Positions 53,634 to 63,601 of a DNA stretch of 64,000 bases are shown here, piece after piece. The notes below the pieces were generated by a model. That model had not been told where the DNA came from. It ran no database searches and saw only the letters and a program-made list of their open reading frames with translations. Made by a program: the position numbers and the translations under genes. The stretch comes from Sulfodiicoccus acidiphilus (GTDB lineage: Archaea > Thermoproteota > Thermoprotei_A > Sulfolobales > Sulfolobaceae). The stretch lies in assembly GCF_003967175.1 (NCBI RefSeq), contig NZ_AP018553.1, positions 1,599,982 to 1,663,981 of the forward strand, in the 5' to 3' direction. Each line of letters starts with the position of its first letter. The first letter of the stretch is position 1.

Positions 53634-54419
53634 GTGTCAGCTTTCGACCGGTTCGCCGAAGAGTACGACTCTTGGTTCGTGAAGAACCGCAACGTGTTCC
53701 TCTCGGAGCTCGGTCTGGTTGAGGAACTCTTGAGGGGAGAGAAGGAGATCTTGAGCGTTGGATGCGGCAGCGGACTATTCGAGGCCGCGCTCAGGGAGAG
53801 GGGGATCGTAATTGAGGACTGCGTGGAGCCTTCGGAGATGGGGAGGATAGCTCGAGCTAGGGGGCTAAAGGTGTTGAGGGGTTTCGCCGAGGAATTACCG
53901 GTTCAGACCAACTACAGTACGGTCCTCATGAACGGCGTGATTCACTACTTGAACGACCCAGTTAAGGCACTGCTGGAGGTGAAGAGGGTACTGAAGGACG
54001 GGGGGCACTTAGTTCTCTGTTGGGTCGCGGGGGAGGGCTCATACGGCCTCCTCTATAGACTCGCCTCCGAGGTCGGTTGGGAGGACCTTAGGGACGTCTC
54101 CCCCGAGAACCCCTACCCCGCGAAGTTCTTGGAGGGAGCCAAGTGGCCGACCGTGGACGAGGTGAGGAAGCTTCTGGCCCAAACTCGCTTCAGGGAAGTC
54201 GAGGTCATGCAGACCTTGACGCGACATCCCAAGTACTCCAACCTGGAATACGAACTCCCTTCCCCAGGATACGACAGGGGAGACTACTTGTGCGTCAAAG
54301 CCCAGAAACTCCGAACCGAGGAAGGACAGTTCTCCTTCGAGCGAAAGGACCTAATGGCGCCCCCAAAGGGCGAACAAGGTACCAACGAATCACCGGCGGG
54401 TCGAAACTCGTCTACGTGA
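53634..54419 (+). CDS. SAM-dependent methyltransferase (class I)
   Basis: The protein has 261 residues. Motif I is EILSVGCGSGLFEAAL near residue 38 (SAM-binding glycine loop), motif II-like CVEPSEMGRIARARGLK near 62, and motif IV STVLMNGVIHYLNDPVKALL near 99, the pattern of the UbiE/Bioc-type methyltransferase superfamily. The last 35 residues are basic and polar and may lie past the natural end, so the stop could be displaced. Substrate unknown. It stands alone on the plus strand with its own palindromic promoter. Confidence 0.85.
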   Translation: MSAFDRFAEEYDSWFVKNRNVFLSELGLVEELLRGEKEILSVGCGSGLFEAALRERGIVIEDCVEPSEMGRIARARGLKVLRGFAEELPVQTNYSTVLMNGVIHYLNDPVKALLEVKRVLKDGGHLVLCWVAGEGSYGLLYRLASEVGWEDLRDVSPENPYPAKFLEGAKWPTVDEVRKLLAQTRFREVEVMQTLTRHPKYSNLEYELPSPGYDRGDYLCVKAQKLRTEEGQFSFERKDLMAPPKGEQGTNESPAGRNSST

Positions 54420-54578
54420 AACGGCGAACGACGGGTTCAGGGCTCCGCGACAGATTCGTTTTCCTTTAAATTTGGAAAAACATTGCCCCTTCGAGCGAGG
54501 TAGAGCTTGAGGAGATGGCGGGAAGTAGTCGTTGGGGGAGTGTCTCGGGGCAAAGGGGATTCAGATTAAGCTTATTAG

Positions 54579-54592
54579 TCTGATTGATCAGA
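54579..54592. promoter_or_regulatory. Candidate VapB operator
   Basis: TCTGAT-TG-ATCAGA, perfect 6-bp arms, lies between the TATA-like AAGCTTATTA (54568-54577) and GTG 54600. A second CAGATTA occurs just upstream (54562-54568). Placement is typical for AbrB-type antitoxin autoregulation. Confidence 0.5.
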
Positions 54593-54599
54593 TTATCCC

Positions 54600-54827
54600 G
54601 TGGACAGGGTGATAAGGGTCGGCAAGAGGAACTCCATATACCTTCCTAAGGACGTGGCCGAGAGCATTAACGTAAAGGAGGGGGACAAGTTGGTCCTGGT
54701 GAGCAAGGGAGACAGGCTGGAGCTGATCCCCTTGAGGAGACCCTCTAAGTACTGGACGGAGATCGACGTCGACGAGGTGGAGGAAGTTGGAGAGGAAGTT
54801 AGCAGATCTCTCGGAATTGATCGTTGA
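54600..54827 (+). CDS. vapB: VapB-like AbrB/MazE-fold antitoxin
   Basis: The protein has 75 residues. The N-terminal 45 residues are a swapped-hairpin AbrB domain: VIRVGKRNSIYLPKDVAESI, KEGDKLVLVSKGDRLELIPL. The C-terminal acidic segment (DVDEVEEVGEEV) would neutralise the toxin. It overlaps the PIN-domain toxin gene, as usual in VapBC loci. A dyad upstream of the start fits autoregulation. Confidence 0.88.
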   Translation: MDRVIRVGKRNSIYLPKDVAESINVKEGDKLVLVSKGDRLELIPLRRPSKYWTEIDVDEVEEVGEEVSRSLGIDR

Positions 54828-55224
54828 CACCACTTTCCTACTCCCCTTCCTCGGAGTCAAGGTCAGGGGGATCGAGAGCGATCGGCTCCTCGAGGGTAGA
54901 ACTGTTTATTACCCCTCCCTCATGTTGGTGGAGCTCCTCGCGGTGGTGTTCAAGGAGGCCAAGAGGTTGAAGTTGAGGAAGGTGCCCGAGGAAGCCATAG
55001 TTGGTTTGTCCTACCTAGTTAGCTCCCTCAGGTTCGTGAATTTGGAGGGTCAGGACGTACAGGTGGCCTACGACGTGGTGAGTAGGGGGTGGAACGACGT
55101 GTTCGACGCGACGTTGTACTCCGCCCACGCTACCACCAAGGTTCCCGTGGTCACCGCCGATCGCTCCTTTTACGACTTCCTGAAGAGGAACGGTTTCGAC
55201 GTCGACGGAGTGATACTCGTCTGA
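54787..55224 (+). CDS. vapC: VapC-like PIN-domain ribonuclease toxin
   Basis: The protein has 145 residues from TTG 54787 (SD-like GGTGGAGG upstream); an internal TTG at 54817 would give 135 residues starting MIVDTTFLLPFLG. PIN active-site acids are seen in LIVDTTFLLPF (Asp, near 15), LVELLAVVF (Glu, near 48), WNDVFDATLYSAH (Asp, near 105) and VVTADRSFYDF (Asp, near 125). It would cleave RNA when freed from the antitoxin, whose gene it overlaps by 41 bases. Confidence 0.9.
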   Translation: MERKLADLSELIVDTTFLLPFLGVKVRGIESDRLLEGRTVYYPSLMLVELLAVVFKEAKRLKLRKVPEEAIVGLSYLVSSLRFVNLEGQDVQVAYDVVSRGWNDVFDATLYSAHATTKVPVVTADRSFYDFLKRNGFDVDGVILV

Positions 55225-57816
55225 TGGGGAGGACCTTTCCACTCAACACAGAACGAGGTGAGTCGTGTTCCAAAGTCGTCGGTGGACCTCCGTTCCTCTT
55301 CCCTTTCGGAGGGTGTACCCCAAGGACGGAAGAGACTCGCACAACTGACGATTCCTCACTCCGACCGCGGTCGAGGTTCCCACTGGAGTGTCCTCTCGCC
55401 CGATGTTTCCACGACCCGTCGACGATCCCCTCGTCTAAGGGGGCTCCTCCGGGGCGACTCCCATCTTCGAAGGGTGGGCTCGGTCTCTAAAGCAGTTGGG
55501 ACCCCCTTCGCCCCGAAACTTCCTGAACTCCAGAGGAGGATCGAGACCCCAGCCTCATCGCCCCTCCTCCACAGTAAACGCGGACTTTCGAGATGACACT
55601 TTGAAGAAGTACAGACGAAGAGTAGGGGTCGAGGAGGACCAACTCGGGTGGGCAACTTGGAGCTGCTCGACAAGAGGGGAAGATCGAGGAGAGATGCGGG
55701 AAGACGGTTTAGGGGAAGGACTGCGATCCTTGGGGCTCGGCGAGGTCGCGGGGGTCTTCGCGAACTGCGACGGAAGGGGTTCAGAGGAAACCGTAAGGGG
55801 TGCACGGAATTGGAGGGTCGTGGAAGGACAGGAGGTGTGACCGTCTCCCGATCCGGACCTCCTACTCCCGGACGGCCGTAAACCATCCCCGTAAGCCCCT
55901 TCGAGAGGCCACGAAGTTCCCCTCTGGAACTCCGTACCCTCCGTCGAAAGCGCAATCGGGACCCTGTTTAAAAGTTTGTTTATTCGTAATTACCTCGCTT
56001 ACTTTTCTAGTTTTCAGTAACACCCGTCCTTCTGTTTGAATGAAATGAAATCTTTTGAAGCCGATTCGCTCTTCTTTCAACACTAATGATGGTATTACGG
56101 AAGGGAGTTTCTCATTTTCTTGAAAAGCAGGCTCATCCCTTCCATTTGGGGTGACCAACGTTGAGGCGTGTCAAGGGGAAAATTCAATTTCAATTAAAGA
56201 GAATGAATAAGTTCCCAATGTCTTGAACTAAAGTGGGGTAAGACCCTAGTCGGGGAGGCCAATGTCGCGACCCTGACGTTGAGGAACGTTCCTGGTCCGA
56301 CGTACGACCCGCCGAGGGGAAGACGGCGTGGAGAGAAAAACAGTTCGAAACAAAGGCTAGTACTCGACTTCCTAGAAAGAGTCCCGAGAAATGGGATCCA
56401 GGCGAATCCGAAGGTGCTCGTTGTGATGGCACTTCACACATGCCCTCGAGCACGTTGTGAGGACAGCGAACCTAAACACAATCCGATTCGTGGAGAGAAA
56501 GGTGGGGAGGAGCCTTCCGACCCTGAGGGCCCACACCGATTTCCTCAGCGCTTCTTGGACGGGCCTGGAGGACTGCTTTACGGCCAGGAGAAACTAAGCC
56601 TCCACCCCATCTGACTGACCCGCGAGCTCGGCACCTTCCCCGCCGTCCAGAGGCCACCCCACCGACGGTCCCGCTCCCAGTAAATAGACCCGCAGAGGCC
56701 AGACTGGGCGTGTCATGTAAGTCTTTTGAATTTAATTTTCCCGTTACTAATAAGGATTGTTCTGATTATATCCTTTTATAAGTCAACATTTATTATTATA
56801 TTTATTTTTTAGGATATTCATTTTCAAGATACCATTCCGACATCTTTTCAAGGCCGAATAATCCACCTTTGATTCACTTCTCCCACCGGCTGTGCGAGCT
56901 ACGTTTACACTTAAATCCCTTCAATAGAATATTTTCCACGAAACAAAGTCTAGGGTTCGGTGAGCTTCAGTGCTTTCGGCTAGAAGAATATTTGCATTGA
57001 TACCATCGAGGAGTTGAGGATTCCAAAGAAGTACGAGGAGAAGAACCAGGTAATCAAGGTGAAGGTTCGGTCGGATCTCACGGTAGACGGGGAGAGCCGT
57101 GGCCATCTCAGATGGATGTGGGAGGTTGGAGAGATTTTGTGCTTACTTCAAAAAGGCGAGAATCTAAACGTCCATGTAGAGAGACAATTCTCTGAACGAG
57201 GAGCATTGTTTTTAGAACGACAGTCAAACAGACCTAGCCCGAATAAGCCCTAGGGAATTGATTAGGGAATCGATAAGGAGGGCTTGGTGTTTTCGTAGAC
57301 CTGAATGAGGGCATTTACGCTTCCATCGATTGTAGTTAACGTAATAGTTCGCGAGGCGATAAGGACGACCAATGTCGAGCTCTGAGGGGGAACTCCCTCA
57401 AGCCGTGAGTCTAGGCCCAGTTCTAAGGAGTTGACAGGATGTTCACTTGGACGGTCGGGAGTAAGCTGGAAATAGCCTTCAGTTCGACTCTCGTCAACCG
57501 GTTGTACGTGAACTACAACTACCTCAATTTACACCTTCTCACAACGAGACGGTCTCTTTGAAGGAGTTGGCCATTAGGAATGAATGACCAAGCCTATGGT
57601 CTGTTCTAGTCTAACTGTGGTTGAGAACGTCTGGACTTGGAGAGAGGTTTGTCCAAAGCGATCGCGTTTCATCACTCTGGTTTAAAGGTCGAACTTGAGT
57701 CGTCAAAGCGTGAGGTATAAAAACCACTGAGACTTCTCCCTTCGCTGAGCTAGTTGCGAAGTTCGAGTATTCACCAAAGCATCATGAACTCGGGAGGTTG
57801 GAGGTAACGAGTCCTT
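55225..57816. other. Gene-poor stretch (2.6 kb) with a shift in base composition
   Basis: No credible gene. To about 55970 the sequence is GC-rich with frames interrupted by stops. From 55970 to about 57250 AT-rich patches dominate (for example 56720-56820). No CRISPR repeats, tRNA or transposase were found. A frame at 57014-57253 has no family signature. Confidence 0.5.
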
Positions 57817-58539
57817 TTAGCCTAGTAGGTCCCTCACACTTATTCCTTGAAACTCGAACATACCGAACCCCTGACTGTTCTTTGTTCCTAGACCTGCCAA
57901 GTAACCTATCATTATCGCGGTCTTCGGCGCGTTAAATTTGAACCTACCCATTGCCCCCACAACGACGTTCCCCTTGTACATGGTTACTGTCCTCCTCCAC
58001 TTCAGGAACCGAACCCTGACGGGAGACTTGATCTCCCTTCCCGTCACTACCTTGACTTTCCTTTTCACGTTTAGCTCCAACCAAAGAGAGTATTCCTCTT
58101 GATGAGGGAGGAGGTACTTCGTCACCTCGGTCTTCTTTGTGACCACCACTGGAGAAAGGGTGTAGAACTCCCTGTTCTCCAAGTTAGGGAACTTCACCAC
58201 CCTCATGCTGTCCACGGTGAGCTTGGCCTTTCCTATCCTCACTTCAGGGTGCTCTCCGAAATTCTTCATCAATGCCTTCATCTGCTTCGAGAACACAGAG
58301 GAGACACAGAGGTAGACAAAGTCTTTGAACACTAGGTCTTCTCCTCTCCTCGTGAAGTCTCCGTATAACCTAGAGAACGTGAAGAGTTTGAACCTCCTCG
58401 GACCCTCCTTGACTCCACCGTCATGAAGTAACTTCCTGGTTCTCTCAGGAAGCCGACGATATATGAGTGACTGAACTAAGTAGTTATAGTGAACGGGCAC
58501 CTCGCCCGACAGGACCCTGAGCTTAAGACATACCCTCAA
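57817..58539 (-). CDS. cas6: Cas6 CRISPR endoribonuclease of the type I-B locus
   Basis: The protein has 240 residues, beginning RVCLKLRVLSGEVPVHYNYL. The C-terminal glycine loop GLGTKNSQGFGMFEFQ near residue 215 is the Cas6 hallmark, and GAMGRFKFNAPKTAIMIGYL just before it is the typical strand. It would cleave pre-crRNA for the type I-B effector. It follows cas5 by about 40 bases and probably shares the cas8b-cas7-cas5 transcript. It differs in sequence from the Cas6 at 41480. Confidence 0.9.
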   Translation of the reverse strand: MRVCLKLRVLSGEVPVHYNYLVQSLIYRRLPERTRKLLHDGGVKEGPRRFKLFTFSRLYGDFTRRGEDLVFKDFVYLCVSSVFSKQMKALMKNFGEHPEVRIGKAKLTVDSMRVVKFPNLENREFYTLSPVVVTKKTEVTKYLLPHQEEYSLWLELNVKRKVKVVTGREIKSPVRVRFLKWRRTVTMYKGNVVVGAMGRFKFNAPKTAIMIGYLAGLGTKNSQGFGMFEFQGISVRDLLG

Positions 58540-58576
58540 AGGAAAACTATCCCTCTCCCTTCACATACGGCTCCCT

Positions 58577-59232
58577 TTAAGGGGAACCTAGCTGAACTGT
58601 GTAGGGGGACGCACTGACGGAGAAGAAGTAGTTCCTGGTCACGCCTGGTCTCCTGCCCTCCTTGAACTCCCGGGGTACGATGTCCTCCACTGAGAGTTGA
58701 ACCCCGGGCTCGAAGTCCACCTTCAAGCTAGAAGGTACTGCTCCAACCACCTTCAACTTACCCTGGGGCAGTTCCGAACATTCCACCACCTCCTCCTGCT
58801 CCGTCCAGGCCAGCATACCCGCTGTCCCCAAGGATAGGGGATAGGCGGGTCTCACGAAAGCCTCCTCGACTTTCGGTTCGGCTGGACTAATGTAGATCTC
58901 GTAACCCAGGAAATCACCGCTGGAGGAGACCACTACCTCTTTGGTGGTGGGCACTCTACCCCTAGTCCCCTCAGTTTAGTGACAGAAACCTGGTCCGTAT
59001 CGAGAACATCCTCACCAGTCACCAGCTTCCTCAAGGGAGTTAGGGCTGCTACACCTACATCGTACCAGTTTAGTTTCTCATAGTAGCTATCCCTCTCCAT
59101 TCCCAGGGCCGCGGCCATGATTCCTAGCACTGTTGTCCTAGGAGGAAAGTAGTAAGAGAGGGAGGTGGAGTTACTGTAAACCTTTCTGAAGTGGGCCATC
59201 TTTCCCTTGATCCTAACCCTCAGTAACCTCAA
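58577..59232 (-). pseudogene. cas5: Cas5 (type I-B), single frameshift
   Basis: Two frames together encode about 218 residues. The first (TTG 59232) has HFRKVYSNSTSLSYYFPPRT and VLGIMAAALGMERDSYYEKL, the Cas5 N-terminal ferredoxin-like domain. The second has PTTKEVVVSSSGDFLGYEIY and the C-terminal beta-rich part. One extra G in the G4 run (C4 at 58959-58962 on the plus strand) joins them as LRGLGGRVPTTKE. Cas5 caps the 5' handle of crRNA in the Cascade complex. It lies nine bases downstream of cas7. The break may be a sequencing artefact. Confidence 0.85.
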
Positions 59233-59241
59233 GTTAGCACC

Positions 59242-60147
59242 CTAGGCGGGATGTGGAAGGTTCACTACGTTAGCGACCTTCCTCATCTCCTCGCATACCT
59301 TGGACATCTCTTGGGAACACCTGGAGTACACCGTGGCTTGCTTAAGTTTAGCTATGAGGGCAGAGAAGTCCAGTTCGAGATCTTCCAGTCCCCTAACGGC
59401 CTCCTTCCTCTCCTTCACCTTTACAAACCTTCTCAGGTCTCCCTCGAATCTATCCGCCTCAGGCCATTCCACTCTCATGTACAGGTGAGGATAGTGCCCA
59501 ATCTTACTCCTCGTCACGGACTCCGACAGTATGGCCTCCCAGATGAGGTTGTCGAAGATCTTGAGGTCTTCAACGGAGGCCTTGGTCCTCTGGGCTCTTC
59601 TGTAACTGAATGCACCGTAGAAGGCCAGGAGGGAGTAGTAGACCCTGTAGTCCTTTCCTATGTTCCCCGCTCCAGTGTCCCTACCGGAAAAGATGGATGT
59701 TATGCTCCTAGTGTCCATCAGATCTACCCTATGCAGGGAGTAACCCCAACTCAGTTGGAGCGGTCCGGTGAAGGATATGGACTCTCCCTTCTTCTCTCCC
59801 TTCTTGGGAATGGTGGCCCCGAACAGCCTAGCGTCCACGCAGGAGTTTAGAACATCCTCTGGGTTCCCCCCGTACTTCTCTAACTTCGTCGTGGCATCTA
59901 CGTTCTTTCCGTCGACCTTGGATACCCAGACCTTGTCCTCACCTTGCCTCGATATGAGTAGATCCCTGAAGAATCTCTTAACCCTCACGTCCGTCACTAT
60001 GTTGGTCCTGGTCTTGGGGTCCATCCTAGGTCTGTTCTCGTCGTCCGGATCTCCATTGGGGTTAGCCATCTTCACTTCGTATATGAGGAGGATCTCCGAG
60101 TTCTTAGTAGGAGGGTTGTTCTTAGTTGGAGGATCCAAACCAATCAA
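59242..60147 (-). CDS. cas7: Cas7 (type I-B, Csh2-like) backbone subunit
   Basis: The protein has 301 residues from TTG 60147. Near residue 30 it has ANPNGDPDDENRPRMDPKTR, the Csh2/Cas7 hallmark, followed by RTNIVTDVRVKRFFRDLLIS. SFTGPLQLSWGYSLHRVDLM and GRDTGAGNIGKDYRVYYSLL are further family blocks. It forms the crRNA-binding backbone of Cascade. The N-terminus has a small internal duplication (PPTKNNPPTKN). A TATA-like CCTTATATAC lies about 26 bases before TTG 60147, so it may have its own promoter besides cas8b. Confidence 0.93.
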   Translation of the reverse strand: MIGLDPPTKNNPPTKNSEILLIYEVKMANPNGDPDDENRPRMDPKTRTNIVTDVRVKRFFRDLLISRQGEDKVWVSKVDGKNVDATTKLEKYGGNPEDVLNSCVDARLFGATIPKKGEKKGESISFTGPLQLSWGYSLHRVDLMDTRSITSIFSGRDTGAGNIGKDYRVYYSLLAFYGAFSYRRAQRTKASVEDLKIFDNLIWEAILSESVTRSKIGHYPHLYMRVEWPEADRFEGDLRRFVKVKERKEAVRGLEDLELDFSALIAKLKQATVYSRCSQEMSKVCEEMRKVANVVNLPHPA

Positions 60148-60196
60148 GTTAAGAAAGGAACTTCAGTATATAAGGTTTTACTCTACTTCAGGTGTA

Positions 60197-61924
60197 TTAC
60201 TCTCTGTGGGAAGTCGATTCGAGGATCTGTTTCGTAGTGTAGGAATAGCCCAAAAGGATTAGGAACACATTCTCTTGTGGATTCCTCAAGGATCCACTAT
60301 CCTCTTCGATCAATCTGAGGGCCTCCCCCAACTCAGCTTCATTATATTGAAGTACATTGTAGTCCCTGAGGGACTCGGCCAACCTGTTTGCGTATACCTT
60401 TACGTCCTCATAGTCCATCCCTTCGAAGTCTATCCTGTCAAGAATTGCCTTCCTCTTGTCCTCTTTCTTAGCCTGCTCCTTTCCAACCTGAGCGGTGAGG
60501 TAACCCAAGAGGTAAAGGCCTTTCCTGCCTCCCTTGAGTCCCATGGATTCGGCTATCTCTCCTGCTCTACTTCTGTCACTCTCACGAGGGAGGGCGGAAC
60601 TGACACTCATAAGTCCTAGTAGTCCCATGGAATATATAAATATATGCTGAAGTAGAACGAGATCCTCTAGGCTCCTCCTCATCGTCTCCCTGTTCTCGCA
60701 GGTCTCGTACCTCCTGCACCTCAGGGACTCCGTGAACGCCTTGTAGACGAAACTCGGATCCAAGGGGTAGTCCAAGACAATGGCCTCAAAGAAGTCCAGA
60801 AAGTACCTCGGATCTACTCCGTCCCTAGTCTCCCTCACGGGTAGGCTAGCGTAGAGGTCCTTAAAGGAAGGAGACCAAGAGAATCTGAGCAGAGAAGCGG
60901 ACCTGTTGAAGGTCTTGACCACGGCAATCAACCTCAGGTAACTCACCTCCGGTATTACCCTCCAGACCTTGAACTTGGCCTGCTGCCTCTTGCCGAAGAG
61001 GATAGTCAGTCTAGGTTCCACACTCAGGTCTCTTGCGGCGTCATCCACCTCTTTCTCCGCATTCCTTACGTCCTCTAGAGATTTTAGGAGGAACCCTTCT
61101 AGACTGGGTTCGTAGAGTTTCAGGAACTGCTCTAATCCCCGAGGTGGGAGGTCTGGAATGATGTAAGCGTTTATCGCTCCCATACTGCTCACGAGTCTCT
61201 GCTCCACGTAGTTGCTGCCTAGGACGAGGAGACTTCTACAGGAGGGGCACACACTGTGGGCCAGGGTCACATTGTCCTCAAAGAGGTGAGGGAGAAATCC
61301 CTTCTTGTCGGTGATGAATATCTTCAGGATGGATCCGTTGGGATAATCTGGGTTCTCCAGCACTTGATTGGAACCACAGATCTGACATGTTCCCTCCACT
61401 GTCTCCCCTGAGGCGGAGAGTAAGGACCTGTACTCCTTCTCCTTAGCCAGGATCACCTCTCTTCCGTTGTGAAGTATTTTCACCGTGTAGAGCTTACAGT
61501 CCTTCGAGTTCCTCACTTTCTCAAAGACATCCTTGAACTTATCCGGATCAGGAGTGTACCACGAGAGGACCGAATCCACGATATTGCCCAGCTCAGTTCC
61601 CTTGAGCCTCTGGGAGATAACCTGGAGGGCGAATTTCTTTTCGCGTTTCACCGCCTTGCCTTCTTCGTCGAACCCCAAGACGTACTTGAACTGGTTCGTA
61701 GTTACCCCTAGTTGATCCTTCTGGCCTCCGTAGTTACCCATGAAGGCTAGGTCCCTTTCCACATCTTCATACAGTTCAACCCTTTCTAGGGACACGGTCT
61801 TGGAATCGTCATCGAAAACCACGTAACACAAACTCCCTTCGTTGTCTTTCAACTCCTTAATCGGTAATTTCTCGTGACTCTCTTCCGAGCCCAACCTCCC
61901 TATCTCTCGCAGGGCTGCGAACAT
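60197..61924 (-). CDS. cas8b: Cas8b large subunit of type I-B Cascade
   Basis: Start ATG 61924 is preferred over TTG 61948, because the TATA-like AAGTATAAATT (61947-61957) would then be about 27 bases upstream. It has 575 residues. A zinc-binding pair is GTCQICGSNQVLEN (near 179) and VCPSCRSLLVLG (near 228). The later part is helical, with VEPRLTILFGKRQQAKFKVW near 310. The N-terminal MFAALREIGRLG fits Cas8b/Csh1 proteins. Cas8b recognises the PAM and closes the Cascade complex. It heads the interference gene run. Confidence 0.9.
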   Translation of the reverse strand: MFAALREIGRLGSEESHEKLPIKELKDNEGSLCYVVFDDDSKTVSLERVELYEDVERDLAFMGNYGGQKDQLGVTTNQFKYVLGFDEEGKAVKREKKFALQVISQRLKGTELGNIVDSVLSWYTPDPDKFKDVFEKVRNSKDCKLYTVKILHNGREVILAKEKEYRSLLSASGETVEGTCQICGSNQVLENPDYPNGSILKIFITDKKGFLPHLFEDNVTLAHSVCPSCRSLLVLGSNYVEQRLVSSMGAINAYIIPDLPPRGLEQFLKLYEPSLEGFLLKSLEDVRNAEKEVDDAARDLSVEPRLTILFGKRQQAKFKVWRVIPEVSYLRLIAVVKTFNRSASLLRFSWSPSFKDLYASLPVRETRDGVDPRYFLDFFEAIVLDYPLDPSFVYKAFTESLRCRRYETCENRETMRRSLEDLVLLQHIFIYSMGLLGLMSVSSALPRESDRSRAGEIAESMGLKGGRKGLYLLGYLTAQVGKEQAKKEDKRKAILDRIDFEGMDYEDVKVYANRLAESLRDYNVLQYNEAELGEALRLIEEDSGSLRNPQENVFLILLGYSYTTKQILESTSHRE

Positions 61925-62551
61925 ATAGGTAATTAGCCAGGTGAGCAATTTATACTTTGATGTTGTACTCTCGTCCTCCCACCAATTGACCTCTAACTCC
62001 TGGATGGAAATTTTCTGGGCATCAACGGTGAACCAATTAAGGACGTCACGAGGCTCAGTATCGCTAGATTATTAGGTGGATAAGGAAATCTTCGTACATC
62101 CTCAGGGATCGAGGAAAACCCGATGACAACTGCAGGGAATTCGAAATTCCGAGTCTCCACATCGAGGAAGTCTCAATCGTTCCTAGCCCCCCGTCACGTG
62201 ACCTTTCGAGTCCCAGTGACCCATCAAAACACATGGGGTTCTCAATGAGGTGAGCACGGGAACTCTAGGAAACCGGAGGGGTCGGAAGGAATCTATAAAG
62301 GTGTTCCATTCCGACCGTCCGTAAGTCAGAGATCGCTGGGCCACCCAACTTTCGCCCCCGTCTTTGTTCACTGTGCGAGTCCTTCTCACGTCCGAATCTC
62401 CTGGGGCTGGAGGTCACCCCAGGATAGATCATGGTTGTCTGTGGCGAGCTTTTCGAGGTCCCTTTCGTCGACCACTCAGAGCCCCGGTGAAGTTCACGAG
62501 GGCATCAGTAATTTCTGCAATTAATTTAATAGGGAAGGAGTAAAGTACCAC
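61925..62551. other. Divergent region between cas8b and cas2
   Basis: It has the cas8b promoter (61947-61957) on the minus strand and the cas2 TATA-like AATTAATTTAATAGG (62519-62533) on the plus strand. No CRISPR repeats are visible. Confidence 0.5.
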
Positions 62552-62809
62552 ATGTACGTGATACTCGTGTACGATTTCGACGAGAGTAGGGTCAACAGGG
62601 CTCTCCAAACCTGTAGGAAGTACCTAACCTGGGTCCAGAGGTCCGTGTTCGAGGGCGAGATAAGCGAGGGAAAATTTTACGCCTTAAAGGAGGAGCTACG
62701 CAGGATCATGAGGGGAAAGGACTCCGTCATAATATACCTCTTGGAAACAGGTAGGTACTTAAAAAGAGAAGTCTTGGGAGAGGAAGGACAGCCCTTCAAC
62801 GTCCTCTAG
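62552..62809 (+). CDS. cas2: Cas2 adaptation protein
   Basis: The protein has 85 residues, starting MYVILVYDFDESRVNRALQT. The Asp of YDFDES and the ferredoxin-like beta-alpha-beta fold match Cas2; SVIIYLLETGRYLKREVLGE is the usual C-terminal strand region. Cas2 bridges two Cas1 dimers to form the spacer-integration complex. The leaderless-type promoter is divergent from cas8b. It leads the run cas2-cas4-cas1. Confidence 0.93.
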   Translation: MYVILVYDFDESRVNRALQTCRKYLTWVQRSVFEGEISEGKFYALKEELRRIMRGKDSVIIYLLETGRYLKREVLGEEGQPFNVL

Positions 62810-63006
62810 ACTTGGAGTTCTACAAGTTACCACGTTTCCTAAATCTCGTCGATCACTTGACCGTCTGGACACGCCGAATCAGCCCCAGGCCTAGGCTTGT
62901 GACCGTAGGTCACTGAACTGAATTTCTCCCGACGTTGAAGGCCAAGTGAACTGTTCATGAGAATGATTGAGAAACCTTGATATAAAACTTCTAACAATTT
63001 AGTAAA

Positions 63007-63512
63007 GTGAACTACAAACTAGCTCCAGACGTGGTAGTGACGGGGACCCTCGTGTGGTACTCGCACGTGTGTCCCAGGGAAGTTTGGTTCATGGCTAGGG
63101 GATCACTCCCTACAGACACCACGCGAGGCTGGAGTTCGGTAGGGAAATTCACAGAATCCACTCCGAGGAGGTTCCGCTCTCCCTAGAGGGAATGAAGCTG
63201 GACAGGTTCAGGGAGGACAGTGGAGTAGTGGTGGAAATAAAGTCCACCTCGAGGCACCTGGAGTCGGCTAGGGCCCAGGTCGCGTATTACCTCTATAGGT
63301 TGAGGGAAGTAGGGGTGAGGGCCGGGGGAGAGATCTGGGTGCCGGAAGAGGGGTTGAAGGAGAAAGTCGAGGGATTTAGTGAGGAAGAGGTCGGAAAGGA
63401 CCTGGAGAGAATCAAGCATATAGTGGAGATGGAGAGACCTCCTCCCAGGAAATGGATAAGGTATTGCGGGAAGTGTGCCTACAGAGGCCTTTGTTGGGGT
63501 GAAGAAAGGTGA
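63007..63512 (+). pseudogene. cas4: Cas4 exonuclease, single frameshift
   Basis: Two frames together encode about 168 residues. GTG 63007 (leaderless; TATA-like GATATAAAAC at 62977-62986) starts NYKLAPDVVVTGTLVWYSHV with the N-terminal CPREVW, the first iron-sulphur cysteine. The second frame has EFGREIHRIHSEEVPLSLEG, GMKLDRFRED, VVVEIKSTSRHLESARAQVA and the C-terminal CGKCAYRGLC cluster. Adding one base near 63127-63128 (a G) joins the frames. Cas4 trims and orients spacer precursors. It sits between cas2 and cas1. The frame break could be a sequence error. Confidence 0.85.
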
Positions 63513-63601
63513 TCCGTCGTTGTCCTAAGGGACCCGGGAAGATCTCCAACTTCTGCCGCTGTGTTGGAGCGAGGTGAATCTTCGAATTGGGGAAGTCCTC
63601 C

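Noticed and set aside
56921-57253. Short frames in the AT-rich stretch before the cas locus
   Set aside because: Overlapping frames on opposite strands without motifs. They probably reflect chance in AT-rich DNA.
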